NCBI RefSeq assembly: GCF_024139115.2
Contig: NC_085141.1
Location: forward strand, 135,283,822-135,347,821
Direction: 5' to 3'
Length of the DNA: 64,000 bases
Source: Armigeres subalbatus
Lineage: Eukaryota; Arthropoda; Insecta; Diptera; Culicidae
The notes beneath the pieces were generated by a model. It had not been told where the DNA came from and ran no database searches. It worked only from the letters and a program-made list of their open reading frames with translations. A program made the position numbers and the translations under genes. Below are positions 52,985 through 63,232 of the stretch, piece by piece. Each line of letters opens with the position of its first letter. The stretch's first letter is position 1.

Positions 52985-54535
52985 GTGAGAAAACAATGCC
53001 TTCTTGAAATGGACACGTTTGCTCAGTATAAAGAAACGAAAGAAGGTAGTCCCTTAGGGATTAACGCATCTGTCCAGTATAAAGCAAAGGGAAAGGTTAT
53101 GCCTACTTTGAATAGATGCGTCTGCCCTAGAGATAGTCGGGTTTCCCGACCCGAACCCGGAATAGTTTTCACTCGAGTACCCGAGAATTTTTGTATTCGT
53201 AAACTTGTACATAACCCAAACCCGACATAATTAAATTATTTAAGCCCGCACTAAAGTTTTACCCGGAAAATTTAAACTATATATTTACTGGTTCTTTTTA
53301 AATCGAAAAAGAATGTAAGCCCAAACAACGAACAAGCTCAACAATTAACAAAACTGAATAAAATAAAATTCAGTATTTTATTTCTTAAACCCGTACCCGA
53401 CCCGAACCCGATATTGTACTAATTTTCAAACTCAAATCCGACTTAAACTCGTCGGGTACGGGTTCGATTCGAGTTTCGGGTATCAAAACCCGAAACCCGA
53501 CCATCTCTAGTCTGCCCCGTATTAGGCGAAATGAGTTGATAATGTCTTCTTTAAAAGAACGCGTCTGCCCGGTATGAGGCGAAGGGAAGAGTAACGGCTT
53601 CTTTAAATGAATGCATCTGCTTGGTATAAGGCGAAAGGAGTTGATAATGCCTTCTTAAAAAGAACGCATCTGTCCAGAGTCAGGCGACGGGAAGAGCAAC
53701 GTCTACTTTAAATGAACGCATCTGCTTGGTATAAGGCGCAGGAAGGGGTAATGCTTTCTTCAAGTGGATGCATCTGCCCGGTATAAGCCGAAAGAAGTTG
53801 ATAATGCATTCTTTGAATAGATGCGTCTGCCCGGTATAAGGCGAAAGGATGGGTAATGCTTTCTTCAAGTGGATGCATCTGCCCGGTATAAGGCGAAAGG
53901 AGGGGTAACGCCTTCTTTAAATGGATGCATCTGCCCGGTATAAGGGGAGAGGAGTTGATAATGCTTTCTTCAAAAGAACGCGTCTGCCCGGTATAAGGCG
54001 AAGGGTGGAGTAACGCCTTCTTTAAATAGGTGTATCTGCTCAGTATAAGGCGAAAGGAGTAAATAATGTCCCGATAATGTTCTTTAAAAGAACGCGTCTG
54101 CCCGGTATAAGGCGATGGGAAGAGTAACGTCTACTTCAAATGAATGCATCTGCTTGGTATAAAGCGAAGGGAGGGGTAATGCCTTGTTTAAGTGGATGCA
54201 TCTGCCCGGTATAAGGCGAACGGAGTTTATAATGCTTTTTTTCAAAATAATGCGTCTGCGGGTATAATGCAAAAAGAGGGGTAACGCCTTCTTTAAATGG
54301 GTGAATCTGCTCAGTATAAGGCGAAAGGAGTTGATAATACCTTCTTCGAATGGATGCGTCTGCCCGGTATAAGGCGAAAGGAGTTAAAAAAACCTTTTTT
54401 TTTTAGAACAAATGTACCCGGTAAAAGGGGAACGAATAAGTAATGCCTTCTTTAAATGGTAGCGTCTGCCCGGCTCAAAGTTGGCAGACGCTACCATTTT
54501 TTGGTATTAGGTGAAAGGAAAAAATAAATGAATAT
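52985..54535. repeat. 52-bp tandem repeat, about 22 units
   Basis: Unit contains gcatctgcccggtataaggc, gaaaggaggggtaac and gccttctttaaat. It is interrupted by the hAT-like element at 53128. Ends with an inverted copy of ggtagcgtctgcc near 54460-54500. Confidence 0.88.
53128..53509. mobile_element. hAT-like MITE in the satellite, 8-bp TSD GTCTGCCC
   Basis: 382 bp. TIR TAGAGAT(A/G)GTCGGGTTTC, with many CCCGAACCCG/GGGTTCGGG words inside. Target duplication gtctgccc at 53120-53127 and 53510-53517, restoring the satellite unit. Confidence 0.9.
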
Positions 54536-54752
54536 TCATAAAAACGTCTATCCGTAACAAAGTAAAGAGAGGAGATAATCCCTTCATTATATCTGGCCCT
54601 TCTTCCAGATATAATTAAGGATTTGTAAGAGGCAATTGAAATTTTGAAAACTACTTCTACATATTCTGGGAGGACTTATGCATGTAACTTGGCTTAGCAG
54701 GTAAGCAGGTGATAATTGCGTACGTACTGAATGAACACTGAGCTATTATCAT

Positions 54753-55151
54753 CAGGGATTGAACTTATCATTTCATTATCATTTAGTATTCACCCAATAA
54801 CTCATTCCAGAAGCGGAATTCTGAAAAGTGTTGTATGGTGGACTTCTAGCGCTATTTCCCCTCTACAACTTTGTCTAAGGGTACATTGCTCTATGTCTGA
54901 TATTTACAGCGTGAAACGCTAAAATCATTTAATATACTAAATGATAATAACACTTATTATCATTTAGTATATTAAGTGATACTAGCGTTTCACGCTGTAA
55001 ATATTGGACATAGAGCAATGTACCCTTAGACAAAGTTGTAGAGGGGAAATAGCGCTAGAAGTCCACCATACAACACTTTTCAGAATTCCGCTTCTGGAAT
55101 GAGTTATTGGGTGAATACTAAATGATAATGAAATGATAAGTTCAATCCCTG
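54753..55151. mobile_element. 399-bp near-perfect palindromic MITE, 8-bp TSD ATTATCAT
   Basis: Two arms of about 198 bp are inverted copies with few mismatches around a 3-nt centre near 54952. Ends CAGGGATTGAACTTATCA. Target duplication attatcat at 54745-54752 and 55152-55159. hAT-like by TSD length. Confidence 0.95.
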
Positions 55152-55159
55152 ATTATCAT

Positions 55160-55320
55160 CAATATTCCGCGAAATGGTATATTCCGCGAAATGGTACATT
55201 CCGCCAAAAGTCATTCGACGAAAAGGTACAAACCGCCAAATGTCGTACCGGGAAAAGTTACAAACCGCCAAATGTTATTCCGCGAAATGCTCAACCGCGA
55301 AAATGAATTCCGCATTTCGG
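55160..55320. repeat. Degenerate 'CCGCCAAATG' array
   Basis: About seven units such as ccgccaaatgtcgtaccggg. Same class as neighbouring arrays. Confidence 0.6.
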
Positions 55321-55394
55321 TGAAATGTTTTACAATCGTATTTTGCGCTCGGCCTGAGTTCCCTTTATTTTTACATTCTAGAGGTAGAAAATGG

Positions 55395-56230
55395 GAAAGG
55401 GTCGTTTGACCGATACCCATTCGACCGAATGCCATTTGGCCGAATGCCACTAGCCCGAACCATTGTGCCAAAAACCATCTGGCCGAACGGGTCATTTGGC
55501 CGAAAAGGTCAATCGGCCGAAAGGGTCATTTGTCCGGAAGGGTCATTTGGCCGAAAGGATCTTTTGGCCGAAAGGTTCATTTGGCCGAAAGGGGCATTTG
55601 GCCGAAAGGGTCATTTGGCCGAACGGGTAATTTGGCCGAATAGGACAATTGGTAGAATACGACATTTGGTTGAATTGGTCATTTGCCCGAATAGGACATT
55701 TGGCCGAATAGAACAATTGGCCGAATAAGTCATTTGGCCGAATATGACATTTACCGGAATAGGACATTTGGCCGAATATGACATTCTCACTACTCACTTC
55801 ACGCTTCTCACTTTTTACAGTAAGAAATGAGAAATGAGGAGTGAGAAGTGAGACTTCTCACTTTTCACTCCTCATTTCTTATTTCCTCCTGTAAAAAGTG
55901 AGAAGCACAAAGTGAGTAGTGAGACGACATCGCGCTTCTAACTTTTCACAGCACTGTGAAAAATGAGTAGATCGACACGTTAATTCTCATTATTTAAAGT
56001 GAGCAGTGAGAAATGAGTAGTGAGATGTCTTCTTTCTCACTCCACATTTCTCACTTTTCAAATGACATGGTCGGTCAAATGTCTTATTCGGCCAAATGTC
56101 CTATTCGGTCTAATGCATTCTTCCGCCAAATAACCCTTTCGGCCAAATGATCCTTTCGACCTAATGGTCTGTCCGGCCAAATGCTATATTCGGCCAAACA
56201 ACTTTCGGCCAAACGGCCCTTTCTAGTAGA
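55395..56230. mobile_element. Foldback element with 'GGCCGAA' arms and GAGTGAGAA centre
   Basis: Left arm (55395-55790) repeats tttggccgaaagggtcatt. The right arm (56060-56230) repeats it inverted (ttcggccaaatgtccta). Outer ends gaaagggtcgtttgaccga and gaaagggccgtttggccga match as inverted. The centre (55780-55925) is another palindrome of gagaaatgaggagtgagaag words. Confidence 0.75.
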
Positions 56231-57179
56231 GAACATTGGAACTCATCAAGTTAGCCTTGATCCTATTGTTTTCTGAGTGAACAAACATAATATTTTTAAT
56301 CAAATAATTTTCGGTACCTTAAGCAGTAATTGATCCTGGAGAAAATATAACTTTGACGTAGTAGCAACCATTGATATGTACAGTCAGTCTAATCTAAGCT
56401 AAGCTTGAGAAAATGTGATTTGGATGCCTATAAATTGATCATTCTATGTTTAATTAGTATTCATATTTTTAGATCCCCTATAATGTAGCCAAAAACAATT
56501 TCGAAATATATTAAAATTTTGTTTTGTTTATCTCACCATATGGCCCAGAGGATATTTGTTTCACAAAAATTCAAAGTTTACTATGAAATAGAAGCAGTAC
56601 TGGAATTTCTCATCTTCAATGAGAGATGTCACGCGATGTTTACATAGCTGCCCCTTTTAATGTAGAAACTCGAAGGATGAATAGGCATCAAAATCCAATT
56701 TTCAAGGAACGATTACCCCCTGTGATGCAGAAGATAGTTGACGTTTGTTGATTTATTCAAACCCAAACCCTGGCAAACTTGATCATGTTTTCTACCTATT
56801 GAATGTCAAAATAAAAGAAACTCACGCCGCCATTACCTAGTGTAAAATTGTACTAGATTGCTCTAATAGTGACCAAAGAAAGATGGGTTCACAAAAAGAA
56901 TAAATAAGTTAAGTGAAAGAAAGAGTATCCATGAAAAGAATAAGAAAACCTATTCGATGAAATGTCAATTCAACCAAATGTCCCCTCGACGAAACGCCCC
57001 TTCGACCAAACCTACCTAATATACCTAATAATTTGCTATTTCTTTAGGTTTTCAATGTTCTTATAGTCCACCAGGGTCTCCTGAAGTTTCCGTCAGCTCT
57101 AACTTAAAATCCTCACCTCACCAGAATTTTCTCACGTTCAGTGAGTTCCTCCAATCGATTCATCCACACCAGACCAGTG
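56231..57179. other. No gene recognised
   Basis: AT-rich. A short cgatgaaatgtcaattcaac/cgaccaaa run at 56955-57010 is a remnant of the array class. Confidence 0.4.
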
Positions 57180-57328
57180 GATGGCAGATTTTAATACAGT
57201 TTTGCATAAGAACCTTACAGAAACTGTATAATAATTGGGCATATACAATTTATGGAAGATTTTGATACAATTGTTGTATTGAAATTATACAGATTTGTAT
57301 TATTTTAATACAATTTCTGTATAAAAAC

Positions 57329-58855
57329 CATTGGCGTAAATAAGGGGCTTAGCCCTCCCTAGAAAAAAAATTGCCCCCCTAGGATTTGATAAGTTAGTTA
57401 GCAGTGATATCAGTTTTCAACATATAGCATAATGAATTACCGAAAAAGTTTGAAGACTAAAGAGTTATCTCTCATAATCACTCTATCATATTTAATGAAA
57501 TGAGTGGATGAAAAATTAGCTTGTTTCTGAATTCAGAGAAAGATTCCCATCAGCATCCGAGAAGGATTCTCATCAGAATCCGAGAAGAATTCTCACTTCA
57601 ATCTCCAAGGAATTATTTTCGGATTCATCGAAGTATTCTAATCGTAATCCAGAAGAATTCCTACTGGATTCTTTCCAGTATTGTTAAGCAATGCACTTGG
57701 GAATCTGTGAAAAATACCCTTTAAAATCCATGGAGGATTTGCTTTAGAATCTCCGTTGATTTGCTCCGGAATATCTCCAGATTCGTTTTAAGATTGGTTT
57801 AGGAATTTCTTGACAAATCAGAATCCTTCGGCGATTTGCTTCGTAATCCTTTGAAGATTTAATTCGGAGTCTCTCGACGTTTTGCAAATGATCTGCGTTG
57901 AGATCTCTAGACGATAAGGAATCCGGCTGAAGATTAGCTTCGGAATCCCGCGAAGAATTGCTTCAGAACCATTCGACGTTTTGTTTCGGAATGCATCGAC
58001 GGTTTGCTTCAGAATTTCTCATAGATTTTGTTCAGAGTCCCTTAACGATTTTTTTTAACCATTCGACGATTGGCTTCGAAATGCTTTGATGATTTGCATC
58101 GGAATCCCTCAACGATTTTGGAGGATTCCCTTCGGGATCACTGGTGGATTCTTTTCGAAATAACTGAAGGATTAATTCGGAGTCGCTCGACGATTTGCTT
58201 CCAAGTCCTTCGACGGATTGCTTTGGAATCCTTCGACGATATGCGTCTTCATCCCTGGAACATTGCTCATGAAATACCTGGAACTATCATATTGGAATTC
58301 CTGGAGGGTTTTCGACGAAATCCCTGGAATATTCCCCTTCAAATTCCTGAAATATTCCCGTCGAAATTCCTGGAGGGTGAAGGATCCCTGGTACATTCTC
58401 GTCGGAATCCTTGATTTTTTTCCGTTGGAATTCCTGTAACATTCCCTCCTAAATCTCTGGTAGATTCCTTTCATGATCCCTGGAGGCTCCCATCGGTATT
58501 CTTGAAGGATTTTTGTCGAAATATCTAGAGATTCCCGTCGGAGTCCCTGGAACATTCCAATCAGAATCACTAAAGGATTCTCATCAGAATTCTTGGAAGA
58601 TTCTCGGCGGAATCCATGGAAAGTTGCACTATTTTTTTCATTTGAGATAGATAGAATATTTATGAAGTATGCAAATATATCCACTGCCTGACGCTAGTCG
58701 AGCGCAATTAAACATAGACATGCATTTGTCACATTACCGCTGATAACTTGATGAGATGTTAAAATGTTCGAGAATTTTCAAAAGGGGGTCAATTTCGAGA
58801 AAAAATATAAAGGGGCTATAGCACCCCCTAGGCATCGGAGGTAGTTACGCCAATG
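57329..58855. mobile_element. Non-autonomous hAT-like element with internal array, TSD ATAAAAAC
   Basis: 1527 bp. TIR CATTGGCGTAA(A/C)TA. Target duplication ataaaaac at 57321-57328 and 58856-58863. Most of the interior (57520-58640) is a degenerate ggaattcctgg/gaatccctcgacgatt array. No transposase. Confidence 0.88.
57520..58640. repeat. Degenerate tandem array inside the hAT-like element
   Basis: Units of about 30 bp: left half gcttcggaatccttcgacga, right half attcctggaacattcccgtc. Open frames there are artefacts. Confidence 0.75.
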
Positions 58856-59029
58856 ATAAAAACCTTACAGATTTGTATATGCCACGTTTTTATACAATCA
58901 TTGTATGTTTTTTGGGTGCATATATCGTGTGGATTTAATCAAACCTAATCAAAATTCCATTGTATGTCTTTTACTAAATTTAAAAAAAATGGGTTGCTGC
59001 GGTGATAGACCAATTTCGCTGCAATTCAC

Positions 59030-59165
59030 TTTCAACATTCGACTAAATGTCCTTTTGACTAAAAGTATTTTCGACTGAATGTCCATTTGACCAAGTGTCT
59101 TTTCGACCAGATATCCTCTCGACCAAATGTCATTCGACTAAACGTCATTCAACGAACTGTCACAA
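59030..59165. repeat. Degenerate 'TTCGACTAAATGTCC' array
   Basis: About eight units, opposite in sense to the array at 51775. Confidence 0.6.
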
Positions 59166-59360
59166 AACCCTTTGCTGCGTCGCAGCAAGCATGGAATAAA
59201 AAGATAACAGTTGCTCGTTGTTTCAATATTGAGAGGGGAGCCCTTTAGGACGCGAGGTGAAACAAAATTGGATTCCAAAAAGTTCGTCCTTAATTTCACT
59301 TTTATTTTGAGGTTAAAAGGCAAGTTACTGGAAAACGGGGAGGGTATAGGGAGCAGTTTA

Positions 59361-60278
59361 AGGACTATTCATTAAAGTACGTGGACACCTTTTTATGAAT
59401 GGTTTAAGATTAAAACTAAACCAAAAAATTGGTAATTTTCACTCTGTGTGTAAAGACATTGTTTACTTTTGCAGCACACCTGGAAAATTTGGAAAAACCT
59501 TAAAAATTCCGAACGATAGGTTGGATCAGTTTATCAACTCGCAGATCAATTCTGCACAAATGGTACAGTGCATTTTAATGGACGACGAGATATACGTCAA
59601 ATTGGACAAAAGTACACTTCCAGGGCCACATTTTTCAACGCTGAACAGAGGACAGATGTTCCTGATGACGTGAGGTTTATCTGAACCGAAAAAAATGGGG
59701 AAAAGGTTTTGGTATGGCAAGCAATTTGCTGCTGAGACTTAAAAAGTTCTCCGAATTTCACAAACAATGGTGAAAATTAAATAAAATAATGTATCAAAAA
59801 ACGACTTCTAACCATCTACCGAAAGCATACGGATCCTCTATTGTTTTCGCCGGATCTGACATCGGCTCACTACACTTCTGCTACGTTGGAGATGCTGATG
59901 AAGGAAAAAGTCGATTTTGTCGAAAAATACCAAAATCCATAAAACTGTCCTGAACTGCGTCCTATCGAAAAATACTGGGCAATAATTACGCGGCATCTTA
60001 AGGTAGATGGAAGAGAAGGAAGCTCTGTTAACTGCTTCAAGGAAATTTGGTCTGCGGCACAATGAAAAGTTACGGAAGAAGTTGTGCAGAATCTAATGGG
60101 AGGTAACAAGAGAAAAGTCTGAGCATTCTTCAGAAATGAAAAGTAAATATTCGAAATCACGTTAAATCGTTCATATGTATGTTGATTGTCATTTATATAA
60201 AGTATCCTTATGAATTTGTTCAAAAATAAACATGCTCCTTTGAAAACCAGGTGTCTACTTTCTTTAATGAACAGTCCT
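59361..60278 (+). mobile_element. mariner-type element (DD37E), internally deleted
   Basis: 918 bp, TIR AGGACT(A/G)TTCATTAAAG and on to ACACCT, flanked by TA at 59359-59360 and 60279-60280. Carries the C-terminal part of a transposase; the N-terminal DNA-binding region is absent. Confidence 0.9.
59560..60122 (+). pseudogene. DD37E mariner transposase remnant
   Basis: Catalytic motif 1 is in VQCILMDDEIYVKLDKS, followed by a frameshifted middle. From 59840 another frame reads FSPDLTSAHY (second Asp) and ELRPIEKYWAIITRHLK (Glu). Counting from the second Asp to the Glu gives 37 intervening positions, one of them a TAA stop. DD37E is the class known from mosquito ITmD37E elements. Stops and frameshifts make it dead. 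Confidence 0.85.
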
Positions 60279-60289
60279 TATTGTTTGAA

Positions 60290-60900
60290 AAGTGAACAAA
60301 TTGCGTCAATTCTGAACCCCCGGACCGGTTTCAACCATATTTGGTACACAATTTCTCTATCCCAAGAAGAAAATCATAGACGGGATTGGATGGTCATTGG
60401 GAAAAGGGGAAGGGTACTAATTTGAAATCGAGCAATTCAGTGTATCTTTCATCTCCCAGGAACGATTTCAATAAAATTTGGAATACAAATTCTCTACACT
60501 GAGGAGTCTATTGCATTGGAGGTGGGAGGGTCACTGGGAACACGGGAAGGGCTATTCTACCGTAATCAAGCTCTTTAACAGAAAAATAGAAAACCTGTAT
60601 GTTGTTATTTGACGCATACGTCACTTTTTTAATTATGGCAGTATTGTTCAGTAAATGAATAATTTTGCGTAAATTCTAAGCTTCTGGGCAGAGAGATGTT
60701 TATATGGAAGGTGGAACGATCGTTGAGGAATTCAGGAGGTCGTAAAGGGATGAGTATTGCTTAGAAAACGAACAGTTCAATGTAACTTCTAAGCCCTTTG
60801 ACCGATTTCAACCAAATTTGGAACACATATTATCCAACCATGGAGATGATTATAAGAAGTGGGAGTTTCACTGGGAAAAGGGAAGAGGTGTTTTTATCCG
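60290..60900. repeat. Degenerate tandem repeat, ~130-150 bp unit
   Basis: accggtttcaaccatatttg (60322), a diverged copy at 60461 and accgatttcaaccaaatttg (60801), each followed by tgggaaaagggaagggt-like ends. The mariner at 59361 sits in another unit (ggaaaacggggagggta at 59331). Confidence 0.6.
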
Positions 60901-61049
60901 CATAATGAATAGTTTAATTAAGTGAACACATGAAGCAAGAAGAAAAGTGTAGGAAGAAGGCCACAGACATAAGATAGATGGAAGAAAAAATAAATGAAAG
61001 AAGAAGATTATTGAAGGAAAAAAGAACAAGGAAGAGAGATGAAAATAAA

Positions 61050-61191
61050 TCTAGACCAACATTTGAAAAGGGCGTAACAGCCAAAATTTATTCCTTCTAA
61101 TTCCTCGTGTACATATATAGCTAAATATGTAGACGAAGAATCAGAAGGAATATTTTTTGGCTGTTACGCCCTTTTCAAATGTTGGTCTAGA
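61050..61191. mobile_element. Foldback MITE 'TCTAGACCAACATTTG', copy 3
   Basis: 142 bp palindromic copy of the elements at 18246 and 19834; arms nearly perfect. Confidence 0.88.
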
Positions 61192-61233
61192 AATATGATT
61201 TTTTTGAGAGATTGAAAAGCCGGTAATATAATA

Positions 61234-61647
61234 CAGTGTTGACCCGATTTTGTCACTCCCTGATTTTGTCTACCCCCGATTTTGTCTACCCCCGATTTTA
61301 TCACGTTTTCGACCCGATTTTATCACGTCCCGATTTTGTCACGTTTTCGACCCGATTTTGTCACCCCAAAAATTTTTGTCATTCTTTTTATTTTCGAAAA
61401 TAATACCAAAAACAGCATTGATTTTCATGAAATAACTTTCACCGCCTGTAGTTTATTACGAAAAACTTCTGAGTACCTCGGAAATATTCTGTAAGCAATT
61501 TCAACAAGAAATAACGGGTACCGTTCACGCATTTGGCCTTTCCAAGGCATAAAATGATTCATATTTGTGGAATGAATTAAAAAAAAATGAAAATAATCAC
61601 CCCAGAATTCACTACGGGGGGGAGGTGATAAAATCGGGATATTACTG
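61234..61647. mobile_element. pogo/Tc1-like MITE, TA target
   Basis: 414 bp. TIRs CAGTGTTGACCCGATTTTGT and CAGTAATATCCCGATTTTAT, flanked by TA. The CAGT....CCC start fits pogo-type ends. The left subterminal region repeats cccgattttgtcacg five times or more. Confidence 0.75.
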
Positions 61648-61667
61648 TATATGATTAGTAAAGCGCT

Positions 61668-61816
61668 TGCTGCCGTTTTATCATCTCTCTCTCTTGTACG
61701 CGCACAGAATGAATAGGATTTGTTTTCATCGGGAAACGCTTTGGAAGCGTTTCCCAATGAAAACAAATCCTATCCCCTTCGTACGCGTGCAAGAGAAAGA
61801 TGATTAACGTCAGCTA
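61668..61816. repeat. Foldback of 149 bp, arms ~70 bp
   Basis: ataggatttgttttcatcgg and gaaacgctt face an inverted copy across a 3-nt centre at about 61741. Outer arms (gctgccgttttatcatc) also match. Confidence 0.8.
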
Positions 61817-62010
61817 GCTCTATGAGAATGGATACCTTACCTTTGTATCTATTGTCATTGGATTACTACTAAATGAAACAGCTGTCTATTTGCATTGCAG
61901 ATCTTGTGTGTAGTTTTTTCATCTATACATTTATTTACAAGAAACCATAGTTTTCCTCATCATCGCAGCTGTTAACTTGAAGAATACTTAGAGATTCCGC
62001 AGTGCACACA

Positions 62011-63078
62011 ATGGCTAATATTCTAGCAGTTGTTCAGCACCAGAGAGCATCCAGAAACACTGTGTATTATGTGTTATATGGATATTACTTCCTCGGGTTG
62101 AGTAGAGCCAAGCTTGCTGTTTTGTATAAGAAACATAAATCTACTATTTCCAACTGGATCAAACGATACGAGGAGGATGGATTTTTCTCAAGAAGTAAAT
62201 ATGAGCGGGATTGTACAAAATTCACTTCCGAAAAGAGACAATGGTTGGTAGATATGTATTTGAGAAATCGAACAACATATCTCCATGAAGCGAAAAATTA
62301 TTTTCAACAGGAGTTCCATGTAAGGATTTCGGTTCCATCTATTTGGCGCATTCTAAGCCAAGCTGGACTAACTTTAAATAATCTCGAAAGGAGAGCTATT
62401 CAGATTAAGGAGTGGGACATAATCAGATTTTTTAACGAAGTTTCAAGCATTCGTTGGGACTATTCCAATCCAACTTAATGTTCTTGGACGAAGTTAGTTT
62501 CGACAACCGCTCAATGTTGCGATCTAAAGGATACGGGGTCCGCGGTAAACGATTAGTTTTTTGATGTGAGTTTGTGAGGAAACCACGCCTTTCCCTATTA
62601 TGCTTCATTGGTCAGCATGGTATGATAGATTGTTACTCGACTAGTGGAACATTTACTCGTTATATATTCTTTGAGTGTTGTAAACGCTTGGCTTTAGAAA
62701 CGAATCAGATAAATCGATTTGGATCATGGACGGGACCAAAATACACTGCTGTGAGAACATAATTAACTACCTCAGATCTCTCGGAGTATATCCTTTGTTT
62801 TGCCGGTATATTGTCCATTTTTTAATCCTATAGAAATAGTTTTTGGATTATGCAAACGTCGAACGCAAGCAGTTTATATTGAAGGTGGAAAACAAGACAT
62901 TAAACTAGTCATTGCTGAAGTCATGAGTAGTTTCAAGGACTACAATATGTCTAATCTCTTCAGGAAATGTGGTTATCTGAGGAGTGGAAAGTTTGACCCT
63001 TCGGCTGCCGAAAGTGTTGAAAAGTTCGACACTACAGATTTCGAATTTAATGACGAGAAAGGTCGAATGTATGTGTAA
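62011..63078 (+). pseudogene. Tc1-like (DD34E) transposase, frameshifted
   Basis: ATG at 62011 opens MANILAVVQHQRAS. A helix-turn-helix is visible at GLSRAKLAVLYKKHKSTISN. The catalytic core is split over frames: FLDEVSFDNRS near 62490, IMDGTKIHC near 62730, and PVYCPFFNPIEIVFGL near 62810. With one missing base near 62800 allowed for, 34 residues separate the second Asp and the Glu. Frameshifts near 62455, 62720 and 62800 and a TGA at about 62562 disable it. ATTAAA at 63091 may be its poly(A) signal. Confidence 0.82.
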
Positions 63079-63232
63079 TGTAAGTTGAATATTAAAAAAC
63101 ATCCGTTTTGAAAGAAATATACTACGAAAAACGTTTAAACCAATGTTTTATTGATTTTCAGACAAAGAAAAAGTACATAATTATGTATTAAAAAATCATA
63201 AGACGAATTACAGTTCCATCTTTTACATTAAG

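Larger units (their letters stand above)
57180..58919 (+). repeat. Dispersed repeat 'GATGGCAG...GGGTGC', copy 3, split by an insert
   Basis: Left piece 57180-57328 and right piece 58856-58919 align with 31205-31413. The insert at 57329 interrupts it at ctgtataaaaac. Confidence 0.75.

Noticed and set aside
53680..54272. Two minus-strand 62-codon frames with similar sequence
   Set aside because: Both are translations of the 52-bp satellite and repeat with its period.
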